DNA of 11,932 nt from Bacteroidales bacterium UBA1189 (GTDB taxonomy: Bacteria; Bacteroidota; Bacteroidia; Bacteroidales; Bacteroidaceae), in contig DBYJ01000010.1 in assembly GCA_002309805.1 (NCBI GenBank), forward strand, positions 82,081 through 94,012, in the 5' to 3' direction. The notes beneath the pieces are model-generated. The model did not search any database. It saw nothing but the letters and a program-made list of their open reading frames with translations, and was not told where the DNA came from. Below are positions 1 through 5,491 of the stretch, in pieces. Numbering within the stretch: the stretch's first letter is position 1; each line of letters opens with the position of its first letter. A program made the translations under genes and the position numbers.

Positions 1-918
1 GGCATCAACGCCTTCTGCCGCAAGATGCTCACCGAGGCTCCCACCCTCGACAAGCTCACGAAGGTGATGATAGCCAACACCATCTACATGAACAAGGGCT
101 ACGAGCTGAAGAAGGCGTTCGTGGACAAGGCCAAGACCTACTACGACGCAGAACCCGAGACGCGCGACTTCGCCGACGGCAAGACACTCGATGTCATCAA
201 CAAGTGGGGCAGCGACCACACGGAGAAGATGATCGAGAAGGTGATGAGCGAGGACGAGTTCGACCCCACGGCGGTGAGCTATCTGCTGAACGCCATCTAC
301 TTCAAGGGTGCCTGGGCCGAGAAATTCGACAAGAACAACACGAAGGACGAAAAGTTCAAGGGCTACGAGAAAGAGAAGAAGGTGCCGATGATGCATCAGG
401 AGCATGAGTTCGGCTACGCGGAGACGGACGACTGCCAGGCCCTGTGCCTCCCCTACGGCAACAACGCCTACCGCATGACCATCCTCCTGCCCAAGGAGGG
501 CAAAACCGTGTACGACGTGGCACAGACGCTGAAGGGCGACACGTGGCAGCGGTTCCAGTGGATGGGTAGCGCGCTTGTCGATGTGAAGCTACCGCGCTTT
601 GAGTCTCAGACGAACATCGGCCTCGTGGAGGTAATGTCGGCACTGGGGATGCCCAGGGCATTCACTTCCGCAGCTGAGTTCTCTGATTTCTGCAACGTCC
701 CCACCCACATCGGAATAATGAAGCAAGTGGCCAAGATCAAGCTCAACGAGGAGGGCACCGAGGCCGCAGCCATTACTGTGATTGGAATAGAAAAATCGTC
801 TGCCATACCCTCTGAGCCCAAGCGTGTCGCGTTCCACGCCACCCGTCCGTTCCTCTATGTCATCAGCGAGCAGTCAACGGGTGCCATCTTCTTCATCGGC
901 CAGTACATGGGCGACTGA
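1..918 (+). CDS. Serpin family serine protease inhibitor, 5'-truncated by the window edge
   Basis: The reading frame is open from base 1, so the ATG at 25 is internal; 305 residues are visible and roughly 70 N-terminal residues plus any export signal lie outside. Serpin landmarks occur in order: ANTIYMNKG near residue 26, VINKWGSDHT near 65, LLNAIYFKGAWAEKF near 95, LPRFE near 197, the hinge EEGTEAAAIT at 250-259, and HATRPFLYVI near 279-288. The hinge has Gly at P15, Thr at P14 and Ala at P12-P10, the pattern of inhibitory serpins that insert the reactive loop into sheet A after cleavage; P9 is Ile, bulkier than usual. Counting from the hinge puts P1 near the EKSSA segment, but the loop is about three residues longer than in antithrombin on its C-terminal side, so the scissile bond and target protease are not assignable. 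Bacterial serpins are usually secreted or surface-bound. The gene converges on the flippase with 8 bp between stops. Family call is firm; target is unknown. Confidence 0.93.
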   Translation, partial: GINAFCRKMLTEAPTLDKLTKVMIANTIYMNKGYELKKAFVDKAKTYYDAEPETRDFADGKTLDVINKWGSDHTEKMIEKVMSEDEFDPTAVSYLLNAIYFKGAWAEKFDKNNTKDEKFKGYEKEKKVPMMHQEHEFGYAETDDCQALCLPYGNNAYRMTILLPKEGKTVYDVAQTLKGDTWQRFQWMGSALVDVKLPRFESQTNIGLVEVMSALGMPRAFTSAAEFSDFCNVPTHIGIMKQVAKIKLNEEGTEAAAITVIGIEKSSAIPSEPKRVAFHATRPFLYVISEQSTGAIFFIGQYMGD

Positions 919-926
919 CCTCCGCC

Positions 927-2444
927 TCACTGACCAAGCTGGCGTAATTTGGCGGCAAGATTCTGGAAGATGTTGGTTTCCTTATAGAGATAATGGATGG
1001 AAACGGCAGCGGAGATAAGCAACACGAAAGCCCCTGCCGCCCAAGTGACCCATCCCTGTGTGAAGAGAAATACGACCATCGCCACCACAAGCAGCAAAAG
1101 GTGAACAAAAGCGAACAAGCGGACCTTGCCGCTAGCGCGGAAGCCGTAACGGACGGAGGTGATGGCGTAGTTAAGCAGCCAATCGAACACTGCCGCAGCA
1201 AACAGTCCGATACCTGCCCACGAAACGCCTCCGTAGCGGTAGCCCAGCACCACGGCAGCGGCCATGAAGAGGTCGTAGAACAGCTCCTGCAGGAGATAGG
1301 TGAACGAGTCGCCCTTCGACAACGACATGAACGACATGGGCCTCGTCAATGCCGTGAAGAACAGGGCCAATGCCGCCCACTGCGTCACCTCGAGCATCGG
1401 CATGAAACTGCGTTTCAGCAACAAGGGAATGATGATGGGCAGAAAGAGCAGAAAGGCCAGAATCAGCGGGGCAATCAGCAGCACCAGCACTTCAATCTGC
1501 TCGTTCACCAGACGGTTGGACTCTATTCGGTCCTTGTTCACCACCGACAGACGGGGAAAGAAATCGGTCTCCACCGCCGATAGCACCAGCATACTGAGGT
1601 ACGACGACAGGACAATGGCATTGCTGTAGAACCCCACGTCCTCGGCCGTGCCATGTTCCATCATATAGGATGAAACGAAAAAGAGCACGCCCGTGCCGAG
1701 GAATCCGGCAATCGTGTAGTTGATGCCCAGGCGCACGATGTAGCCGCCCTCATGGAAGACGGACTTCGAGAACAGCGCCACCCGGTAGGGCCAGGCACGG
1801 AAGGAGTACCAGCAGGTGAGCGCCATCGTGCTGATGGCCGTCAGCACCAGCACGGGCACGATGCCCCGCATCCCCAGCCACATATAGACGGGCGCGGCAA
1901 TTAACAGCGTGGCAAGCACCACCCAGATCTGGTTTGCCGCCAGCTGCCTGAGCAGATGGGTTCCCTTCATGATGGCCCGCTCGCCACTGGTGATGGACGT
2001 GCATCCCACCACCAGCGAAAGCAGCTGGAACGAGAGCGTGTAGCTGTAGTCGCCGTCGAAACTCAGGCGGCTGAACAGGGGCGCCAGCAGGAAACAGGCC
2101 ACCGTGCCCACGATGCCCAGCCAAAGGCTCCACGAGCGGACGATGAGCAGCTGGCGCTGGCGGGCCTCGTCGGCTGTGCTCTCCGAGATGGTCTTCACGG
2201 CGCTGAAGCTGATGCCGAGGTCGGTGGTCTTGCTCACCAGGTCGATGGTGCGGTTGAAGGCATAGGCGATGCCCATGCCGGCAGGGCCGATGAAGTGGGC
2301 CACCAGCTTGCCCTTCACCACCGTAATCAGGTTGGCCAGCGTCTGCACGCCGCCGAACACGCCCGTATACTTGATGATGCGGTCGTAGCCCGATTCGTTT
2401 TTCCTACCCTCGTCCTTCACGTCCTTCTGCGCTGGTTCCTTCAT
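927..2444 (-). CDS. Wzx/RfbX-type O-antigen (oligosaccharide) flippase
   Basis: This 505-residue integral membrane protein of the polysaccharide transporter branch of the MOP/MATE superfamily should move undecaprenyl-linked oligosaccharide from the cytoplasmic to the periplasmic face of the inner membrane. After a short charged N-terminus (about 20 residues) comes the family's opening helix pattern, FGGVQTLANLITVVKGK followed by FIGPAGMGI near residues 30-60. About a dozen hydrophobic segments follow, with a central charged loop around residues 310-325 and a positive C-terminal tail. Length is normal for the family. The ATG at 2444 lies about 55 nt downstream of a strong Bacteroidetes-type promoter and has no obvious Shine-Dalgarno sequence. 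The gene is divergent from three glycosyltransferases, which supports a role in surface glycan or O-antigen assembly. The transported glycan cannot be read from sequence. Exact membrane topology was not computed. Confidence 0.9.
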   Translation of the reverse strand: MKEPAQKDVKDEGRKNESGYDRIIKYTGVFGGVQTLANLITVVKGKLVAHFIGPAGMGIAYAFNRTIDLVSKTTDLGISFSAVKTISESTADEARQRQLLIVRSWSLWLGIVGTVACFLLAPLFSRLSFDGDYSYTLSFQLLSLVVGCTSITSGERAIMKGTHLLRQLAANQIWVVLATLLIAAPVYMWLGMRGIVPVLVLTAISTMALTCWYSFRAWPYRVALFSKSVFHEGGYIVRLGINYTIAGFLGTGVLFFVSSYMMEHGTAEDVGFYSNAIVLSSYLSMLVLSAVETDFFPRLSVVNKDRIESNRLVNEQIEVLVLLIAPLILAFLLFLPIIIPLLLKRSFMPMLEVTQWAALALFFTALTRPMSFMSLSKGDSFTYLLQELFYDLFMAAAVVLGYRYGGVSWAGIGLFAAAVFDWLLNYAITSVRYGFRASGKVRLFAFVHLLLLVVAMVVFLFTQGWVTWAAGAFVLLISAAVSIHYLYKETNIFQNLAAKLRQLGQ

Positions 2445-2499
2445 TTTCTGACTGACTGCCGCCAGAGGCGGCTGTTGTTCCTTCTCTTCAAAAATTCTG

Positions 2500-2530
2500 C
2501 AAATATAGAGCTTTTTTCTGAAAAAGCAAA
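2500..2530 (-). promoter_or_regulatory. Bacteroidetes-type promoter of the flippase gene
   Basis: On the minus strand, TTTG (bases 2530-2527) is followed by exactly 19 nt and then TATATTTG (2507-2500), a full match to the TTTG / TAnnTTTG primary sigma factor consensus of Bacteroidetes. It predicts a start near 2493 and a leader of about 50 nt. The spacer contains the inverted repeat GCTTTTT-CAG-AAAAAAGC, so a repressor or activator site between the two promoter elements is possible; that part is inference. Confidence 0.8.
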
Positions 2531-2553
2531 ACGAAGATTGAAAAATGAAAAAA

Positions 2554-2616
2554 GTGAAAAAGAGAAAAAAATGAAAAATTTCACCATTTCACCATTTCAC
2601 TTTTTCACCGTTTAAC
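2554..2616. repeat. Octamer repeat array 1 (CATTTCAC type)
   Basis: A GTGAAAAA unit at 2554-2561 faces units of the opposite orientation at 2577-2616: AATTTCAC, CATTTCAC, CATTTCAC, TTTTTCAC, CGTTTAAC. The opposed units can pair as a hairpin. The array also forms the last codons of the small minus-strand ORF ending at 2589. Confidence 0.75.
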
Positions 2617-2804
2617 ATTTCTTTACACCATGGAAAAAGAAGGAAACGGCGGAGGGGAAGGATGTCAATGGACGAATAAACATTCTGTAAATAAGCGTCC
2701 TGACAGATGGACTGCATGATCATCTGTTCGTAGATGACGCCGTCGGCCATTCTCTCCGTAGTCAGCAGCGCGCCAAAAAGGTCGCCGTTTTGCCCGATAG
2801 TCAT
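2589..2804 (-). CDS. Small hypothetical protein or gene remnant
   Basis: A 71-residue ORF begins at ATG 2804; the frame is open upstream only to a TGA at 2838-2840, with no other usable start. Residues up to about 45 look protein-like (MTIGQNGDLFGALLTTERM and onward), and this island has balanced base composition, in contrast to the AT-rich DNA around it. The C-terminal codons (NGEKVKW) are simply octamer array 1 read in frame, so the original 3' end may have been replaced by repeat DNA. No family is recognised and no promoter with good spacing is seen upstream. It may be a real small gene, the remnant of a longer one, or chance; the low confidence reflects this. Confidence 0.3.
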   Translation of the reverse strand: MTIGQNGDLFGALLTTERMADGVIYEQMIMQSICQDAYLQNVYSSIDILPLRRFLLFPWCKEMLNGEKVKW

Positions 2805-3042
2805 GCCGCGTTTGATGCCAAAATCGCGCTCGACGACTCAAAAAACAAGGCAAAATTGTGTGTTTTTTTGCTTATCGATGCGTCAGAAATCGCACTTGAT
2901 ACAGGAAAAACGCTGCCGTTTTTGCCCATTCTTTCAAGACCCACTTTGCAGAATTAACCATTTCCCCTTCATCAAATCCGTTATATAGCCCTATAAATCA
3001 GACATCCCGCTCGATAAATCCTGCCGCCCTGCGGGAAAAATG

Positions 3043-3098
3043 GTGAAAAAGTGAAATGGTGAAATGGTGAAAAAGTGAAATGGTGAAATGGTGAAAAA
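3043..3098. repeat. Octamer repeat array 2, ordered A-B-B-A-B-B-A
   Basis: Seven contiguous octamers occupy 56 bp: GTGAAAAA (A) at 3043, 3067 and 3091, and GTGAAATG (B) at 3051, 3059, 3075 and 3083. This gives a higher-order 24-bp period (A-B-B) repeated twice plus one A. There are no spacers, so it is a tandem repeat, not a CRISPR array. Confidence 0.9.
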
Positions 3099-3107
3099 AG
3101 TCTCCTG

Positions 3108-3209
3108 CGTGCGCGCAGTATTAGATTAGAAAGATAAATAATTGATATATTATATTTAAATATATATTTAATATTTCCATATATATAGTAGATAATTGCC
3201 GCGCGCACG
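3108..3209. repeat. GC-rich inverted repeat flanking an AT-rich core
   Basis: CGTGCGCGC at 3108-3116 is the exact reverse complement of GCGCGCACG at 3201-3209. The 84 bp between them are almost pure A+T, with nested near-palindromes such as ATATTTAAATATATATTTAA. Octamer arrays 2 and 3 lie just outside in opposite orientations, so 3043-3246 as a whole is a large imperfect palindrome, resembling a miniature mobile or cruciform-forming element. Function is unknown. Confidence 0.7.
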
Positions 3210-3214
3210 ATAGT

Positions 3215-3246
3215 GATTTCACCATTTCACCGTTTCACCATTTCAC
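3215..3246. repeat. Octamer repeat array 3 (inverted relative to array 2)
   Basis: Four tandem octamers: GATTTCAC, CATTTCAC, CGTTTCAC, CATTTCAC. They are the reverse complement of the array 2 unit and form the right outer arm of the palindrome centred near 3160. The array runs directly into the terminator stem at 3245. Confidence 0.85.
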
Positions 3247-3277
3247 CGGTTTTTTTCTTCAGAAAACCGGTTTTTTT
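3245..3277 (+). terminator. Intrinsic terminator-like hairpin inside the intergenic region
   Basis: ACCGGTTTT (3245-3253) pairs perfectly with AAAACCGGT (3263-3271) across a 9-nt loop. Seven T residues run from 3271 to 3277, the first of them also closing the stem. The shape fits a rho-independent terminator for rightward transcripts. No annotated rightward gene lies upstream in this region, so it may insulate the downstream promoters or end an unannotated RNA. Confidence 0.6.
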
Positions 3278-3295
3278 GAAAAATACGGAAAAATG

Positions 3296-3326
3296 TTTGC
3301 AGATATAGTTGTTTTGACAACCTTTG
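3296..3326 (+). promoter_or_regulatory. Possible second rightward promoter upstream of the glycosyltransferase operon
   Basis: TTTG at 3296-3299 is separated by 19 nt from AACCTTTG at 3319-3326, one mismatch from TAnnTTTG. It directly follows the terminator hairpin. If used, transcripts would start near 3333 and carry a leader of about 235 nt through a purine-rich AGGGAGG stretch (3341-3347) and octamer array 4 before the first glycosyltransferase. No experimental support is available here. Confidence 0.45.
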
Positions 3327-3424
3327 CACTGGAATCTCAAAGGGAGGAAAAGGAAATATACCGTCGGATGCAGAACATTCATTTGTTCGCTGTTCACTCA
3401 GAAATGTTAATGAAATGTTAAACG

Positions 3425-3470
3425 GTAAAATGGTGAAACGGTGAAATGGTGAACTTTTTCACTTTTTCAT
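3425..3470. repeat. Octamer repeat array 4
   Basis: Forward units GTAAAATG, GTGAAACG, GTGAAATG and a partial GTGAAC run from 3425 to 3454, followed by inverted units TTTTTCAC (3455-3462) and TTTTTCAT (3463-3470). The facing orientation allows a hairpin. It belongs to the same family as arrays 1-3 and ends about 40 bp before the next promoter. Confidence 0.8.
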
Positions 3471-3512
3471 TTTCCCCTTTTCCCTTCCCACTTTTTCATT
3501 TTTCAATCTCCA

Positions 3513-3546
3513 TTTGCTTTTTTTTCTGAAAAAAGCATTACTTTTG
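3513..3546 (+). promoter_or_regulatory. Bacteroidetes-type promoter of the glycosyltransferase operon
   Basis: TTTG (3513-3516) and TACTTTTG (3539-3546) are spaced by 22 nt, slightly longer than ideal. As at the flippase promoter, the spacer holds an inverted repeat, here GCTTTTTTTTCTGAAAAAAGC. A start near 3553 would leave a leader of only about 17 nt before the GTG at 3570. Confidence 0.7.
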
Positions 3547-3569
3547 TCGGTAGTTTTTCAACGTGAGCC

Positions 3570-4454
3570 GTGAAATTAAGTGTCATCATCCCCGTCTATA
3601 ACGCCCAGCCCTGGCTGGACGGGTGTCTGAAGAGCGTTTTCGACCAGCGGGTGGACGACCTGGAGCTGCTGCTGATTGACGACGGCTCCACCGACGGGAG
3701 CGGCGAGGTGTGCGACCGCTTCGTGCGCGACCATCCCGAGGTGGCACGCGTCGTCCACCAGAAAAACCGCGGGCTCAGCAGCGCCCGCAACATCGGACTC
3801 GACCTGGCCACGGGCGACATCATCACCTTCCTCGATGCCGACGACCGCGTGGGCATCGGCACATGGGGCGACAACCTGAAATTCCTGACCATCTATCCCG
3901 ACGTGGACATGGTGGAGTTTCCCATCCGCGAATACGAGGGCTCGGCGCGCGAACGGCTGCTCGACTTCAGCCCGCAGCAGGTGACGAAGGCGGTCTTCAA
4001 CGACTGGATTATCCGCGCGGGCTACGAGCATTGCTATGCCTGCAACAAGCTCTATCGCGCCAGCCTCTGGCGGGGACGGCGCTTCCCCGTGGGACAGGTA
4101 TTTGAGGACACGGCCGTCATGCCGTCCATCGTGCGCGACTGCCACGGCATCTTCTATTCCGCCAAGGGTTGCTACCACTACATCAACCGCAGCGGCTCCA
4201 TCAGCAATAGCTGCCACTACGCCAGCAGCCGGCAGCTCTACCTCAACAGCCGTGCCCTGCTGGACGAATGCATGAAGCAGCCCGCCCTGACGCATCACCT
4301 GAAGCCGCTGAAACGTGCCTGCCTCAACCGCCTTGTCGATATGGGCCGCTGCCGCGACTGCGACCAAACGGACTTCAGCCGCCACTTGGCCCGCATCCCT
4401 ACACTCGACAGCCTTATCGTCCGCCTCCGCGTCCTCCGCGCTCCGAAGCTATGA
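3570..4454 (+). CDS. Family 2 glycosyltransferase (GT-A fold), first of three
   Basis: This 294-residue cytoplasmic enzyme should transfer a sugar from a nucleotide-sugar donor to a growing lipid-linked glycan. Visible motifs: the N-terminal strand IIPVYNA (6-12), the nucleotide-binding IDDGSTDGS (36-44), SSARNIGL (70-77), the metal-binding DADD (89-92, the DxD motif), and a late FEDTAV (178-183) whose Glu-Asp pair sits where family 2 enzymes keep the catalytic base. The C-terminal third is basic and helical, without membrane segments. The start is GTG at 3570: it begins exactly at the conserved first strand and no in-frame ATG precedes the motifs. The stop overlaps the next start in an ATGA (4451-4454), indicating translational coupling. 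Donor and acceptor cannot be named. The divergent flippase supports surface polysaccharide synthesis. Confidence 0.92.
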   Translation: MKLSVIIPVYNAQPWLDGCLKSVFDQRVDDLELLLIDDGSTDGSGEVCDRFVRDHPEVARVVHQKNRGLSSARNIGLDLATGDIITFLDADDRVGIGTWGDNLKFLTIYPDVDMVEFPIREYEGSARERLLDFSPQQVTKAVFNDWIIRAGYEHCYACNKLYRASLWRGRRFPVGQVFEDTAVMPSIVRDCHGIFYSAKGCYHYINRSGSISNSCHYASSRQLYLNSRALLDECMKQPALTHHLKPLKRACLNRLVDMGRCRDCDQTDFSRHLARIPTLDSLIVRLRVLRAPKL

Positions 4455-5443
4455 AGCTCTCGTACATCATCCCCACATACAACCTCCCCCCGGAGGACAT
4501 CCGCCGCTGCCTGACATCCCTGTCTGAGCAAGACCTCTCCCGCGAGGAATATGAGGTGATAGTGGTAGATGATGAGTCGGACGTCAGCCCCGAGCCGGTC
4601 GTCCGCGAGTTTGAGCCACAGATGAACGTCAGCTTCCTGCGCCAGCCGCATGCCCGCCAAGGGGCAGCCCGCAACGCTGGCATCCGCCAGGCTACGGGCG
4701 ACTACATCCGCTTTGTCGATGGCGACGACTACCTCCCGCCCTACACCGCTGCACATTTCCTTGACGTCATGGAGAGGAATGCTCTCGACATCCTCATCTT
4801 CGGGTTTATGACCCCCTCTCCGCTCCCCCGTAAGGGGGAGAACCTCCCCTCCCTTCACGGGAGGGGTCGGGGGTGGGTCTTCCCATCCGGCAAAGCTTAC
4901 ATGGAGGGCCACACCGTCTTCGGCAGCCCCTGCACGATGTGCTTCCGCCGCTCGTTGGTGGAGAATCCCCCGCTGCGGTTTGCTGAAAGCACGTTCATCG
5001 AGGACGAGGGATTCGTCACCCGCCTTGTGTGGCGCTCGGGCTCACTGGCCGTCACCTCCGACGTGGGGTACATCTATGTGCAACGCCCCGACTCGACCGT
5101 CCATCGCCCCACGCCAGAACACACCGACGAACTGTTCAGCGCCCGTTTCGCGGCTCTTGACGGCATCGTCAGCCTGGCGCAGACAGAGCCTCAGCCCCAC
5201 GAGGGTCTCGACCGTAAAATCCGCTTCTTAAGCCTCGACATCCTGCGCCATGCCCTGCGGCAGGGTGACTGGCGCCAGCGCTACCACGACTGTTGCGCTG
5301 CCCTCGTCAGCCGCGGACTATTCCCCCTTCCCCAGGCCCGCTATGGCTGGAAGTACGCCGTCTTCCGCCGGCTCTCCCTCAGCCGCCCCGGCCAACGCCT
5401 GCTCCACTTTCTCGAAAGCAACATTGTAAACCGTAAGCCGTAA
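4451..5443 (+). CDS. Family 2 glycosyltransferase with an in-frame repeat insertion
   Basis: This 330-residue GT-A enzyme is coupled to the preceding gene by a 4-bp ATGA overlap. The frame extends 61 codons upstream inside that gene, but the ATG at 4451 begins exactly at the conserved IIPTYN strand (6-11). Motifs: VVDDESD (38-44), AARNAGI (72-78), the metal-binding DGDD (90-93), and FIEDEGF (182-188) with the probable catalytic Glu-Asp at 184-185. Between the core GT-A domain and this catalytic segment, residues 121-142 (TPSPLPRKGE...GRGW) are encoded by a GC-rich self-complementary repeat rather than by ordinary family sequence; the frame stays open through it. The last codons (VNRKP) are encoded by a GTAAACC-type heptamer repeat that continues past the stop. 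Whether the insertion leaves the enzyme active is unknown, but every motif I can see is intact. Sugar specificity is not predictable. Confidence 0.9.
   Translation: MKLSYIIPTYNLPPEDIRRCLTSLSEQDLSREEYEVIVVDDESDVSPEPVVREFEPQMNVSFLRQPHARQGAARNAGIRQATGDYIRFVDGDDYLPPYTAAHFLDVMERNALDILIFGFMTPSPLPRKGENLPSLHGRGRGWVFPSGKAYMEGHTVFGSPCTMCFRRSLVENPPLRFAESTFIEDEGFVTRLVWRSGSLAVTSDVGYIYVQRPDSTVHRPTPEHTDELFSARFAALDGIVSLAQTEPQPHEGLDRKIRFLSLDILRHALRQGDWRQRYHDCCAALVSRGLFPLPQARYGWKYAVFRRLSLSRPGQRLLHFLESNIVNRKP
4811..4874. repeat. GC-rich cloverleaf-like repeat inserted in frame in a glycosyltransferase
   Basis: The outer stem ACCCCC (4811-4816) pairs with GGGGGT (4869-4874). Inside are two perfect hairpins: CTCCCCC/GGGGGAG (4823-4829 with 4834-4840, 4-nt loop) and CCCCTCCC/GGGAGGGG (4846-4853 with 4859-4866, 5-nt loop). 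This is the architecture of a small palindromic extragenic repeat, yet here it is read as about 22 codons of the family 2 glycosyltransferase without a stop or frameshift. Confidence 0.85.
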
Positions 5444-5491
5444 ATCACCCCATCATAAATAGTAAATAGTAAATCGTCAAATCGTAAATCC
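5426..5491. repeat. Heptamer repeat (GTAAATC / AAATCGT type) joining two glycosyltransferase genes
   Basis: GTAAACC, GTAAGCC and GTAAATC (5426-5446) encode the last residues and stop of the second glycosyltransferase. After a short gap come AAATAGT twice, AAATCGT, one extra C, AAATCGT and AAATCC (5457-5491), ending at the base before the ATG of the third gene. The repeat therefore fills most of the 48-bp intergenic gap and leaves no normal Shine-Dalgarno sequence for the next gene. Confidence 0.8.

Larger units (their letters stand above)
2445..3569. other. Repeat-rich divergent intergenic region between flippase and glycosyltransferases
   Basis: This 1,125-bp stretch is much more AT-rich than its flanks and holds no convincing full-length gene. 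Contents from left to right: flippase promoter (2500-2530); octamer array 1 (2554-2616); a coding-like island with a small minus-strand ORF (2589-2840); an AAAAACG/CGTTTTT hairpin (2906-2923); octamer array 2 (3043-3098); a 9-bp GC-rich inverted repeat (3108-3116 with 3201-3209) around an AT-rich core; octamer array 3 (3215-3246); an intrinsic terminator (3245-3277); a possible rightward promoter (3296-3326); octamer array 4 (3425-3470); and the glycosyltransferase promoter (3513-3546). Its outer ends are homologous inverted arms carrying the two promoters. Confidence 0.85.

Noticed and set aside
25..27. ATG at 25 as the serpin start
   Set aside because: The frame is open to base 1 with serpin-like sequence before it, and a start here would remove essential N-terminal strands and helices.
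3043..3098. Octamer arrays as a CRISPR array
   Set aside because: Units are 8 bp and contiguous with no unique spacers, and no cas genes are present.
3117..3200. AT-rich core as a replication origin
   Set aside because: No DnaA boxes or origin-associated genes are visible nearby.
3368..3421. 17-codon leader peptide ORF after the AGGGAGG tract
   Set aside because: The purine tract is about 20 nt from the ATG, too far for a ribosome binding site, and the peptide has no regulatory codon run.
2557..3488. Invertible promoter segment (phase-variation switch)
   Set aside because: The inverted arms are imperfect, both promoters already face outward, and no invertase gene is in the window; kept only as a side possibility in the promoter-module finding.
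3576..4385. 269-residue minus-strand ORF opposite the first glycosyltransferase
   Set aside because: Low-complexity Val/Ala/Asp composition typical of a shadow of a GC-rich gene; the plus strand has the full family 2 motif set.
4268..4450. Upstream extension of the second glycosyltransferase
   Set aside because: It lies inside the first transferase and encodes Pro/Arg-rich sequence with no family similarity; ATG 4451 starts exactly at the conserved strand with an ATGA overlap.
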